From contig JADDMT010000056.1 of assembly GCA_021401465.1 (NCBI GenBank), positions 69,374-133,373 on the forward strand: DNA of 64,000 nt, given 5' to 3'. Every line of letters starts with the position of its first letter. Within the stretch, counting starts at the first letter, position 1. A program made the position numbers and the translations under genes. The notes under the pieces were generated by a model. The model searched no databases. It was not told the origin of the DNA and saw only the letters and a list, made by a program, of their open reading frames with translations. Source of the stretch: Teratosphaeria epicoccoides. Taxonomy: Eukaryota; Ascomycota; Dothideomycetes; Mycosphaerellales; Teratosphaeriaceae. Of this stretch, positions 22,832-31,773 are shown piece after piece.

Positions 22832-23182
22832 TACGGGAATTGTTGTGGGCGTATAGATAGTGCTTGTAACTTGCTGCGCGGACAACTTTTGCATTGGAGA
22901 TAGGTAATGATCACGCTCTACACGGTGAACTGATGTGTACAGTCACTTCGGACATGCGTGCGTAGCAGGATCATCCTCCGGGACACCCTAACCACATCCT
23001 CGATTAGGTTCTGGCCAATAACTGTCCCTCGGCATATGCTCTTTCAGGAGGATCAGTCGAAGGAGTCCCGGGCTTAGCAGAGATTTGGGGAATATAGAAA
23101 GAGAAGAATGTTGAGCGAGTGGGAGTCCGATAGGTACCAAATGTAAGCTAGAAGCAACTGGACTCTCACGCTTTGCCGCCAC
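22832..23182. other. Convergent intergenic region
   Basis: 351 bp between two convergent gene 3' ends; nothing else recognised. Confidence 0.35.
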
Positions 23183-23390
23183 CTAGTCCTGCTTCCAACG
23201 GTACGTCCGAAGTTTGCAGTCGGCATCGATGTCCAAATTGCCACTCTCGGAACAGTATGTCCCGCTCGTGGCGCTCTGGACCTGCCCAGCGCTGCAGCTG
23301 AGCCAAGTGCGCGGTATCGGACCGGCAGCACTCACCCAGTCGCTTGGTCGTCCCACCATTGTACGGAGTCGCAGTCGTCCGCACAAGGTA
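23183..23390 (-). other. Candidate Cys-rich C-terminal exons of the GH88/GH105 gene
   Basis: Two coding-like segments on the minus strand, 23390-23336 and 23291-23183. They flank a 44-nt candidate intron with a perfect GTGAGT donor and a CTGCAG acceptor. Joined, they read 'PCADDCDSVQWWDDQATG', then 'AGQVQSATSGTYCSESGNLD' and a tail with one more Cys, ending in TAG at 23183. The acceptor CTGCAG at 23391 and a phase-1 donor in the end of the hydrolase frame would append this to that protein; it could also be part of a separate small gene without a visible start. The two possibilities cannot be separated without transcripts. Confidence 0.35.
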
Positions 23391-23412
23391 CTGCAGACAG
23401 AAGACTCCGCGC

Positions 23413-24771
23413 TCAAGACCTCTCCAACGGCGCCCTCGGATCACAGACACTCGCGCACACGCAATCCCGAAAGCTCGCACCCAGCATGATGAGGAAACTC
23501 GCGCCCACTACACTCTGCTCTACGGGCGTCTGCGAATCATGCTGAAAAGGATTCACTGCTGGTTTCGCAAAGCCATCCTCGTCTACTGTGTCCACCACAG
23601 CCTGTCGCTTCCTGTGCGCCCATTTCACATACCTCTCCGTCCCATATTTCTCTGGGTTGATTACAGCCATGCGGTACGCGGTCGCTGCTAGCAGAGACGT
23701 GCCAGAGGTTTCTGCAAACCAGGCTTTGTCATCGAGGTAGTTCTTTAGCAGACCGGAACTGTGGTCGTCAGTTCGGATGGCTCCATCAAGAATCTCGCCG
23801 ATCCACTGATCGAGCTGCGCAATCTCCTTCCCCATCGCCACTTTAGCCGGCTCCCACGCACTGATTGTAGCCCTCACCCTCGCCATCCCATACGCTGCCC
23901 ACCCATTTCCCGTCGCCCACGCTCCCTCATCACCAAACTCGCCACTACCCGACGCCTTAGCATGCCTCCACAGCCCGTCCAGCGGCCCCCGCCTATACAA
24001 CAAAACATCCCTATACAACGACACCTGCCTCACCGCCGTCCGCACCAGCTCCGCATCCCTCGTCGCAACACCGTAGTACGCCAAAAACGGCGGGAACATA
24101 AACACCGCCTCGCTCGACAACGCCTTTGCCTCACTCCGGTGACTGATGGCCCCATTAGCATACCTCGGCACAGAAAGCAAAAGGTACTCCTTCTCCCTCT
24201 CGGCAGCATCCATGAACACTCTCCAGCGCGTTGCCAGCATCGTCGCCGCGACACCCAGACTCGCGGCGTCCGTCGCACTGGAGCGATCAGAATCGAACAA
24301 CGTGGTCCCGTTCGTCCCGATCTTCTGGTAGCCCCAGATCAAAGCCTCGTCCATGAACAATCCCTGCCCTGGGACCTCGCCGTCGGGAAAGGCCTGTGCG
24401 CCAGCGAAGACGGATTTCTCAGCGTCGATAAGTTCCTCGATTGCTTCGATCGCGGTGCCGATCTCCCAGCTTCGGGTGCTGAGGGCTTCGACTTGGTGGC
24501 GGGCGGCGTTGAGGCGGAAGGTGTAATTGAAGGTTGCGCGGCAGGTTTCGGGGGTGGAGGGGTTGAAGGGGGTTGAGCGGATGTAGGTGGTGTAGAAGAT
24601 GGTCGGCAGAGCGAGGAGGAGGGCGAAGAAGGCTGGCGACCATTTGACGCTCGGGACCCAGGAGACAACGTCGGAACAGGGCGGTTCGTCTTCGAGAGTC
24701 GTGAGTCTCTGCGTCGTTGTCTCTCCGGCTTCCCGTCTCGCCACCGGTCGTCTCTGTGGCACTTCGGCCAT
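23413..24771 (-). CDS. Membrane-anchored glycosyl hydrolase, GH88/GH105 (YteR-like)
   Basis: Predicted unsaturated glycuronyl/rhamnogalacturonyl hydrolase with an (alpha/alpha)6 barrel, which would remove unsaturated uronic acids from pectin fragments. 452 aa in one exon from ATG 24771; the frame continues 24 codons upstream without an ATG. Instead of a signal peptide there is a charged N-terminus (residues 1-44) and one helix 'WSPAFFALLLALPTIFYTTY' (about 44-63), so it should sit as a type II membrane protein with the catalytic domain outside. Family marks are 'MDEALIWGYQKIG', 'AVFMFPPFLAYYGV', 'GPLDGLWRHAKASG' and EGAWATGNGWAAYGMARV (the xGNGW motif), then 'AETSGTSLLAATAYRMAV'. The end (FRDCVC...) may be read past a donor; see the candidate exons at 23183-23390. 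Confidence 0.8.
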   Translation of the reverse strand: MAEVPQRRPVARREAGETTTQRLTTLEDEPPCSDVVSWVPSVKWSPAFFALLLALPTIFYTTYIRSTPFNPSTPETCRATFNYTFRLNAARHQVEALSTRSWEIGTAIEAIEELIDAEKSVFAGAQAFPDGEVPGQGLFMDEALIWGYQKIGTNGTTLFDSDRSSATDAASLGVAATMLATRWRVFMDAAEREKEYLLLSVPRYANGAISHRSEAKALSSEAVFMFPPFLAYYGVATRDAELVRTAVRQVSLYRDVLLYRRGPLDGLWRHAKASGSGEFGDEGAWATGNGWAAYGMARVRATISAWEPAKVAMGKEIAQLDQWIGEILDGAIRTDDHSSGLLKNYLDDKAWFAETSGTSLLAATAYRMAVINPEKYGTERYVKWAHRKRQAVVDTVDEDGFAKPAVNPFQHDSQTPVEQSVVGASFLIMLGASFRDCVCASVCDPRAPLERS

Positions 24772-25590
24772 GTTGGCCCTTGCCAAAGCTATGTCAGCAG
24801 TCGCTACAACATTGGATCCCAGACAAGCATCACAAACGATCAAATGAAGTCGAGATGTATATGGACAAAGGCGACTCTATCGCGATCCCAAGCCAATGCA
24901 CCTCGAATCCAAGGAACTTTTGCACGCTATTACGCGGAATCGACAGCAACATGGCGCCATCATCAGACTCGAACGCCAGGCGCAACGAATCGCAGTCGCT
25001 GGTGACGTTGATACGGACGAAAGATGAGATGTCGGGGGGATATGAGCATACGTCCGTAACTAAATTCCTGGAGTGAGGACCAGGGTGCCTGCCGAGGCTT
25101 GATTGGTGGCCTCACGAAGGCGAGATGATCAGCCAAGACACTGCAGTGATCGGAACGAGTGGGTGGATGATGAGAGGGGTGAATCAGGACTCGGGGATGT
25201 GGATGTGCAGATATGAGAGCTGCGACCTGCCAATCACCAAACGAAATGCTGAATGGAGCGTACGTCAGCCTGAAGTGCAGGAAAAGCATTCGCGCATGAG
25301 CGCGTTCGAGATCGAAGTCGAGGCTTGCAAGATTGAAGGACGCAACGAACATGAGCGATTTGATCAGAGTCTGCCATGGCCTAGGGAGGTCGTGGGCTAT
25401 GGGTGGGGTGGACGTATGGCTTGCGTGGTCACAGTGGAATCTGCTGATGGAGCAAGACAAGATCGAAGACGGATGTGGTGTGCAGGCGGACGGTTACGCC
25501 GTGGAGCTTCTGTCGCTGCTTGCGGGTCAGGGAGGTGAGAAAGCGGGACGGGAATTGCAATTCCCAGTCGTTGTTCTCTGCGATCTATAC
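24772..25590. other. Intergenic, nothing recognised
   Basis: About 0.8 kb upstream of the hydrolase and before the tandem repeats. No supported gene. Confidence 0.35.
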
Positions 25591-25735
25591 AAGGAGCGAA
25601 TATTCCATTGTCCTGATTGGGAAGGAGCGAATATTCCATTGTCCTGATTGGGAAGGAGCGAATATTCCATTGTCCTGATTGGGAAGGAGCGAATATTCCA
25701 TTGTCCTGATTGGGAAGGAGCGAATATTCCATTGT
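25591..25735. repeat. 31-bp minisatellite, 4.7 copies
   Basis: Perfect head-to-tail units starting at 25591, 25622, 25653 and 25684, plus a 21-bp partial unit from 25715. Each unit begins AAGGAGCGAATATTCC and contains the palindrome GAATATTC (unit positions 8-15) and an ATTGG (26-30), the reverse complement of CCAAT. Copies show no divergence, implying recent expansion. Confidence 0.97.
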
Positions 25736-25831
25736 GAGAAGGAGCTCACATGGATCATCTCGCGCAGGCCCTGTGGAATCTTTGTGAGGAGCCGTGGTTC
25801 GCTGATTCGGTTTGTGTCGATCGAAGAAGGC
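25736..25831. other. Spacer between two minisatellites
   Basis: 96 bp separating the two arrays; nothing recognised. Confidence 0.4.
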
Positions 25832-25924
25832 GTGTGTCACGTGTGTGCGTGTCTGTGTCACGTGTGTGCATGTCTGTGTCACGTGTGTGCGTGTCTGTGT
25901 CACGTGTGTGCGTGTCTGTGTCAC
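25832..25924. repeat. 21-bp GT-rich minisatellite with CACGTG boxes, about 4.4 copies
   Basis: The unit is GTGTCTGTGTCACGTGTGTG + C (21 bp). CACGTG occurs at 25838, 25859, 25880 and 25901, exactly 21 bp apart; the fifth site at 25922 has decayed to CACCTG. One copy differs by a single base (GCAT for GCGT). It lies about 0.7 kb upstream of the Trk start codon. Confidence 0.95.
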
Positions 25925-26641
25925 CTGAAGCTCCGTGCTCGGCGACCTCCTATTGGCTTTTGGGATGAGACTCCTCTCTCATTGGATACACGAACGCGGC
26001 GCCCTGATGAGCATGGAAACACAGCACACTACGCTAGTAGCGCAGGAGCCCTGTTAGCGCAACGGGAAAGCCGTGCGGAGGGCGGCATATCACATGACTT
26101 TCCGAGCGAGCGGGCAAAGCAGGAGCCTGATCGGGCGAGATAGTGTGTGGCGATAATAATCCGGCGAGGTGCATTCGGCTGTGGGCTACGTGCCAGGTTG
26201 AGGTGCCGAGTCCGACGCGATGTCATGATTCCGAGAGTCTCTAAAATAAGGCTGAAGAGGTCTGAAACATGCTTGGCCGCTCCATGTGCAAGCTTATGTC
26301 ATAGCGGGCACATGCAGTAACTGGATGTGGAGCCATATCATCGATCAATCTGGACAGCGCACGTGTCGAGGAAATCTGGTCTTCACTCCAATCCTACATG
26401 CTGCATGCTACCGTACATGGCGCTACTTTCGCCTCCCTTTCTTGCTGTCGGAAGCATCACACCTCGGGAGGAATACGTGAAGACCTTGAAGCAGCTTGAC
26501 ACGAAGCCAAGCACATGGTTTTGCTCGGCAGCAGAATCAACACCCACGATGACGGCGCCAGCCATGGAGGCTCGATAGCATTCATCAACCCCGTCCCGAT
26601 ACTATCCTCACCACTCGCACCACCCCCCACACGCCGCCACG
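25925..26641. promoter_or_regulatory. Upstream region of the Trk gene
   Basis: About 0.7 kb between the minisatellites and the K+ transporter start. A C-rich tract directly precedes the ATG (26600-26641), typical of fungal leaders. No gene seen. Confidence 0.45.
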
Positions 26642-29425
26642 ATGGTGTTCGAACCGCTCACCGAGGCGGCGAAATGGCTGCGCGACTGCTTCCCTCGCCG
26701 CATCCGCACGCCGCATCTCAACTACATCACCGTGCACTACCTGTACATGCTCGGCATGAGCCTCGCCATCGCAGTCGTCTTGTATGGCGATGGCACCCTC
26801 GGCCTGACCTTCATCAACGCCCTCTTTTTCGCTGCTGGCTCAGTGACCCAGTCTGGGCTCAACCCGGTCAATGTCAATGACTTGTACCTCTACCAACAGG
26901 TCGTCACCATGTTAGTCGCCTGCGTCTGCAACCCCATCTTCATCAACACCGTCGTGGTCTTTGTGCGCCTGTACTGGTTCGACAGGAGATTCAAGGATTT
27001 GACGCCCCAGATCGTGAGCCATCGCCGGACGAGAGCGCGGACGATGAGTCAGGCGAAGAGCGTGCCGGACACGGACGCTGATCCCAGCCGGCTGGAAAAG
27101 GGCGTGGCGGGCAGGCAGATCACAGTGCTGCATGACACCACACGGCCAAACGGTGTGAGTGGCACATCGACCAAGAGGGCGGACGAAGAGAGGAAAGAGC
27201 TTGAGAAGAAGATGGATCTGGATACGAAAGGAAATCTGGCAAGTGGTAGCGACTCGGGCGGCGACGGTGATGAGGTTGCGCCGGATGAGAAGGTGCTTGA
27301 GGATTCGGCAGAAAGCCAGCGAACCCATGCGGACGACTCTCACCCTGGCTTACATTCGCGCCGGGACATCATGTGGGCAGACGAGGTCTCAACACCAAAC
27401 TCTGGCCATCTCCATTCGCCCCGCCTCGAGCGTGTCGCTGAGAGTCAAGTCGCGCCAGCCCAAAGTGTGCAAGAGGAGAACAAGCACATCCAATTCGTCG
27501 AACAGCAGAAGCGCAATGCTCAGAACCCCAGCGGTGCCTTGCGCATTCCCGGTCCGAGAGATTTCGAACGAGGCGAGGTGCCAAAGGCAATCGACGATGA
27601 TCACGAACTCGCCAGGCCTCAAACGCGCAGTTCAGACACTCCAGAGTCGCCATCGTTGATACGCAGGAAGCTGAGTTGGGGACGGCCCAGGAGCACCGAC
27701 ATGTCGAATGGCGACGATCGCTCTAAGCGCGCCATCACCATCGACGAACCCGATCATCCAGGCCACGGCAAGTCGGAAGACGACGAGACTGCGGGATCCG
27801 GACCAGACGATGGCACGGCCTTTCACCGCGCCCTCGGCAAAATCAGAGGCGGACTGCACCTGCCCCGTCCTTCTCCGGATATCAGCCAGGGTCGGCGCAG
27901 TCTCGTCAAGACTTTGAGCAATCTGACCACCTCGAACAACGACGATCCAATGCCTTATCTGTCTTGGCACGCCACTCTCGGTCGCAACTCAGCCTTCATT
28001 GGTCTTAACGAGAAGCAAAGAGAAGAGCTGGGTGGCATAGAGTATCGGTCACTGAAGACTCTGGCAGCCATTCTGATCTGCTACTTCGTCGGCTTCCACT
28101 TACTGGGGGTGATCGTCCTCTTGCCATTCATCGTGCGCACCCGACACTGGGCCGACATCGTCCGGTCCGACGGCGTCAACCCGGTCTGGTGGGGCTTCTA
28201 CACTCCAGCCAGTATGTTCAACGACCTCGGCTTCACCTTGACGCCGGACTCCATGAACTCCTTCCAAGATTCCACCGTCGCACTCCTCTTGGGCTCCTTC
28301 CTCATCATTATCGGCAACACCGGCTTCCCCTGCATGCTCCGCTTCATCATCTGGATCTGCTCCCTCTGCGCCCGCCACGGCTCCCCTCTCTGGGAAGAAC
28401 TCCGCTTCCTCCTCGACCACCCGCGTCGCTGCTTCACGCTCCTCTTCCCCAGCAAAGCCACCTGGTGGCTCTTCTGGGTCCTCGTCCTCCTCAACGGCAT
28501 CGACCTCATCTTCTTTATCATCCTCGACCTCGACGATCCGGTCGTCACCTCTATTCCGATTGGGTACAGAATCCTTGACGGCTGGTTCCAAGCCACTTCT
28601 ACCAGAACGGCAGGCTTCAGTTGCGTCAACTTGTACTATTTGCACCCGGCCATTCAGGTTAGTTACCTGATCATGATGTACGTCTCTGTCTTCCCGATCG
28701 CCATCTCGGTGCGTCGGACGAACGTGTACGAAGAGAAATCTCTGGGCATCTGGGGCGGCGAGGAGGATGCAGAGGAAGGCGACAAGAGTTTCGTGGGCCA
28801 GCATTTGCGACGACAATTATCTTTTGACCTGTGGTACGTATTCCTGGGCTTCTTCATCATCGCCATCGTCGAGGGCAGCCGACTGAGCAACACCAACGAC
28901 TACGCCTTCACCATGTTCTCCGTCCTCTTCGAAATCGTCTCGGCCTACGGCACCGTCGGCCTGAGCCTCGGTTACCCCGGCGTCGACACCAGCTTCTCCG
29001 GCCAGTTCCACGTTCTCAGCAAACTCGTCATCATCGCCATGATGATCCGCGGCCGGCACCGTGGGCTCCCCTACGCTCTCGACCGCGCCATCCTCCTCCC
29101 GTCCGAGAATCTCCACAAGAAGGACGAGGTGCTGGCGGCGGGGCCTTCGAGGAAGACTTCCATGCCTGCGGAGCATGGGATAGGTGGTGGGAGGAAGGAT
29201 GCGGAGCTGGATGATATGGGGTTGCCGAGGCAGCATACGATGGAGGACAGGCGGGGGAGCAGGGATTTGAGGAGGAGTAGTGCGGCGACTACGAGTGCGG
29301 TGGGTGGCGGGAGGGAGGTGGACGTGGGGATTCCAAGGAAGAGGAGGCATGGGAGGAGCAGGAGTTTGGGGGCTGTGGCGAGTGGTTTGTTGAGTGCGGG
29401 GCCGACGGTGGGGAGGTTCGAGTAA
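26642..29425 (+). CDS. TRK1: High-affinity potassium transporter, Trk type
   Basis: Plasma-membrane K+ uptake protein of the Trk/Ktr/HKT superfamily, single exon, 927 aa. It has four membrane-pore-membrane units. The first pore is 'GSVTQSGLNPVNVNDLYLYQ' (about residues 66-85). A long hydrophilic, charged loop (about 120-435), characteristic of fungal Trk proteins, separates units 1 and 2. Later pores are 'TPASMFNDLGFTLTPDSMNS', 'STRTAGFSCVNLYYL' and 'SAYGTVGLSLGYPGVDTSFS', each with the selectivity Gly. The C-terminal tail is basic and Ser-rich. The start follows a C-rich leader. Two tandem-repeat arrays lie 0.7-1.05 kb upstream and could sit in its promoter (inference). Confidence 0.95.
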   Translation: MVFEPLTEAAKWLRDCFPRRIRTPHLNYITVHYLYMLGMSLAIAVVLYGDGTLGLTFINALFFAAGSVTQSGLNPVNVNDLYLYQQVVTMLVACVCNPIFINTVVVFVRLYWFDRRFKDLTPQIVSHRRTRARTMSQAKSVPDTDADPSRLEKGVAGRQITVLHDTTRPNGVSGTSTKRADEERKELEKKMDLDTKGNLASGSDSGGDGDEVAPDEKVLEDSAESQRTHADDSHPGLHSRRDIMWADEVSTPNSGHLHSPRLERVAESQVAPAQSVQEENKHIQFVEQQKRNAQNPSGALRIPGPRDFERGEVPKAIDDDHELARPQTRSSDTPESPSLIRRKLSWGRPRSTDMSNGDDRSKRAITIDEPDHPGHGKSEDDETAGSGPDDGTAFHRALGKIRGGLHLPRPSPDISQGRRSLVKTLSNLTTSNNDDPMPYLSWHATLGRNSAFIGLNEKQREELGGIEYRSLKTLAAILICYFVGFHLLGVIVLLPFIVRTRHWADIVRSDGVNPVWWGFYTPASMFNDLGFTLTPDSMNSFQDSTVALLLGSFLIIIGNTGFPCMLRFIIWICSLCARHGSPLWEELRFLLDHPRRCFTLLFPSKATWWLFWVLVLLNGIDLIFFIILDLDDPVVTSIPIGYRILDGWFQATSTRTAGFSCVNLYYLHPAIQVSYLIMMYVSVFPIAISVRRTNVYEEKSLGIWGGEEDAEEGDKSFVGQHLRRQLSFDLWYVFLGFFIIAIVEGSRLSNTNDYAFTMFSVLFEIVSAYGTVGLSLGYPGVDTSFSGQFHVLSKLVIIAMMIRGRHRGLPYALDRAILLPSENLHKKDEVLAAGPSRKTSMPAEHGIGGGRKDAELDDMGLPRQHTMEDRRGSRDLRRSSAATTSAVGGGREVDVGIPRKRRHGRSRSLGAVASGLLSAGPTVGRFE

Positions 29426-30554
29426 GGGTTCGTGGCTTGTGAGCAGTACGTGCTTTTCGAAGGTGGAAGGTGGGCGTTTCCTGTTCCTATGTCTTGGGGT
29501 TGGGGTCCGGGGGATCATGAGGTTGTGTTTTTGCTAGCGTTCTGAGCGTGCTGAGGTATTTGCATCATGAGATGAATATTTGGGACGGGATATGACTTTA
29601 TGATACCGCTCTGGAAGCTAGTGGGCAGGCTTCGAGACAAACGCGTTGTCGGGATGTGCTTTTTTGTTTCCTGGGCAGGAGAAGGAACTCCTAAGAGGGG
29701 TGGGATGGTTTGTGGCATAAGTGGCCTCGAGTTTTCACATATCCACAAGTCTTCAGAGTGGATCTCTCCGTGAGCTCAAGAATGGCCTTGGGATTCTTGT
29801 CGACTTCATCAGTGTTCGTGTACGAATTGCAGTTGAAGTGGAGATTATGATCCCGTTGATTTGCTCGTGACGAAAATCCTTCGACAGAACTTGAAGGCCT
29901 GGGCTGGGCGCATTATTGTACAGTCACGCCGTCACTCTGCAACGTCGTCCATCATCGCGCATGTCATGCCGCTCTAGATCCGGGTACCCAGCCAGAGTCA
30001 CTTCTTCCACAATTCCAGCGCACCGCCTTGCACCGCCTTCAATCGCTTGACAGAGAGATTCGTTCCGACGCGCTCGTTGGGCGCCGCTGCCACATAGCAT
30101 TATGCTCTGCGAGCATCAGGTCTTCGGCTTTCTCCGACTGAATTGGCTGCCTTGCTATCTGGTCCACCAAGAACGTCCTTGGGCCGGGCAATGCAGAGAA
30201 TCTGAGCGTGTCCTCCGTACATCTGGCGTGAACGGCTGGCAATGCACACCACATCTACCACATCGAGTTTACAGACGAGCTGGTGGAGTCAATCTGGAGT
30301 CATCAAATAGGCCAAACCGTCATCATGGAGCCGCACAAAGGCTCAAGATCACACACCATCGCGCGTAATCTGAGGACAGCGCGAAGCTACTCCTCTTGAG
30401 CCTGGTGTTCCAACTCAGAAGAGCTGAAGTAGATGAGGGCTGGAGGGTACGCATGACAGACCATGCTCCCTAACCTCACAAACCTCGCCATGTGCTTCCC
30501 AACTGACCACCCACAAACATCCGTCATTTCTTCGAATACCTGCTTAATCACCGC
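29426..30554. other. Intergenic, nothing recognised
   Basis: About 1.1 kb downstream of the Trk gene. No supported gene or repeat. Confidence 0.4.
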
Positions 30555-30904
30555 TCAAAGACCCGTGGAGGCCCACGCGGCAAAGAGCATGGCATGTGCC
30601 TCCGTCATGGTGTGTGCTGCGCCGAACTGCTCTTCGGTGAGCGTCGGACCCTTGCCACGGCATACTTTGCCTTCGCCAATGCTGATTAGAAAGCGCAGCA
30701 ATCCCCGTGCAGCGCCGATGGTCAATCTTGCTTGACGGACTACAAGGGCGGCAAGCCCGGTGCAGGTGGTGCGTGGCAATTGTTCGCCGCAGGTCTCTCG
30801 CGCGTCTTCGAATTCGAATAACGTCGCGAAGATGATCGTACCCACGGAGAGGAATATGGCTGCAAGTCCCGGCTCACAGCTCCCTCTCGGCAGACCGCCT
30901 GGCT
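30555..30904 (-). CDS. Unrecognised membrane-type frame, incomplete model
   Basis: A minus-strand frame open from a TAG at about 30904 to its stop at 30555, without an ATG. It contains a likely membrane helix ('LAAIFLSVGTIIFATLF') and a well-mixed C-terminal part ('ARLTIGAARGLLRFLISIGE', 'GPTLTEEQFGAAHTMTEAHA'). Its 5' boundary coincides with an acceptor-like GTCTAG, so it may be the last exon of a gene starting further upstream (beyond 30904), head-to-head with the secreted protein at 31073. I do not recognise the family; a chance frame is possible. Confidence 0.3.
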
Positions 30905-31072
30905 AGACCAAGATGAGACGCCGCCTCCATTTCGGCGCAACAATCCCGAAAGTTGTCTGAACCCCGGGTCCCCCATTTCACTACCTGTGAATCCACCTTT
31001 GATCGCTGCCCTCTCCGTCCTCACCCTCACTCCCATCTCAATACTCGTACCCAAACCCAAACCCACGCCAAA

Positions 31073-31381
31073 ATGCGAAGACTCACCATCCCCGCTCTTC
31101 TCGCCCTGACGACGACTCACCTTGTCGTCACGGCCCGCGATTGCTTCGACCGCACCACCTGCCGCTGCTGGGACACTCGCCCGCAAGCCAAAAATTACTC
31201 CGAACCATTGACCCGACTTGTCTGCGAGTACGGCAGAGGGACGATGATTGAGGGCGACGCGTGCCAGAAGCGGAATACGCCGCTGGTGTTCGATACGTGC
31301 GCGTGGGGGCGGAAGTGTAATGAAGAGGCGGGATTCGCCGGTTCTGACGTGTTCACTGAGCAGTGCTGGGGGGATTATTAG
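31073..31381 (+). CDS. Small secreted cysteine-rich protein (candidate effector)
   Basis: 102 aa, single exon. The ATG at 31073 sits after a C/A-rich leader (cacgccaaaATG) and begins a clean signal peptide 'MRRLTIPALLALTTTHLVVT' followed by A-R. The mature part of about 80 residues has eight cysteines (D-C, TT-C, R-C, V-C, A-C, T-C, K-C, Q-C), enough for four disulfides, and ends in CWGDY. No known domain recognised. Size, signal peptide and even cysteine count fit the class of secreted effector-like or defence-like proteins; role unknown. Confidence 0.72.
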   Translation: MRRLTIPALLALTTTHLVVTARDCFDRTTCRCWDTRPQAKNYSEPLTRLVCEYGRGTMIEGDACQKRNTPLVFDTCAWGRKCNEEAGFAGSDVFTEQCWGDY

Positions 31382-31773
31382 GGTGTTAGGGGAGGGGAGG
31401 GGCGTGAGATGGGCGGTGAGCGGTGGGGCCTGGCGCTGACTTGGAGGAAGCTCGACGGAATGTCATTGGACGGGATGGCGTGCGGTCATGCTTGTGATTG
31501 TCTGCCGGAGTGTGGCTAGCTATTCTGCTCGAGCCTGTGAGACTGCATGAGGCCTGACCCGTGTTATCTCAACGCCCACCCGATTGACTGAATGTAATAG
31601 TATCATGCTGAGTAAGACGAGTAAGTTACTCGGGTTCAGTTGGTTACCAGGAAGAGTCAGCCCCGCCAAGGCCGTTGTGGACATCTGTCACATGCTTCGG
31701 CTTCCAATCATGTATGTGTCCCGGCCATGACATAGAAGTGCACCATCCACCAAAGTGCTCGTAGCCCTTCAAG
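31382..31773. other. Intergenic, nothing recognised
   Basis: 392 bp between the secreted protein and SPC3; GT-rich at the start, no gene. Confidence 0.4.

Noticed and set aside
23761..24576. 271-codon plus-strand frame opposite the hydrolase
   Set aside because: Arg/Pro/His-rich antisense shadow of the GH88/GH105-type gene.
25397..26143. Open frames on both strands through the minisatellites, encoding repeated THVTQTR or HVCACLC units
   Set aside because: They are translations of the 21-bp and 31-bp tandem repeats; 21 is a multiple of three so all frames stay open. No start context or domain.
28100..29518. Long acidic and proline-rich minus-strand frames opposite the Trk gene
   Set aside because: Antisense shadows of a GC-rich coding exon; the plus strand has clear transporter motifs.
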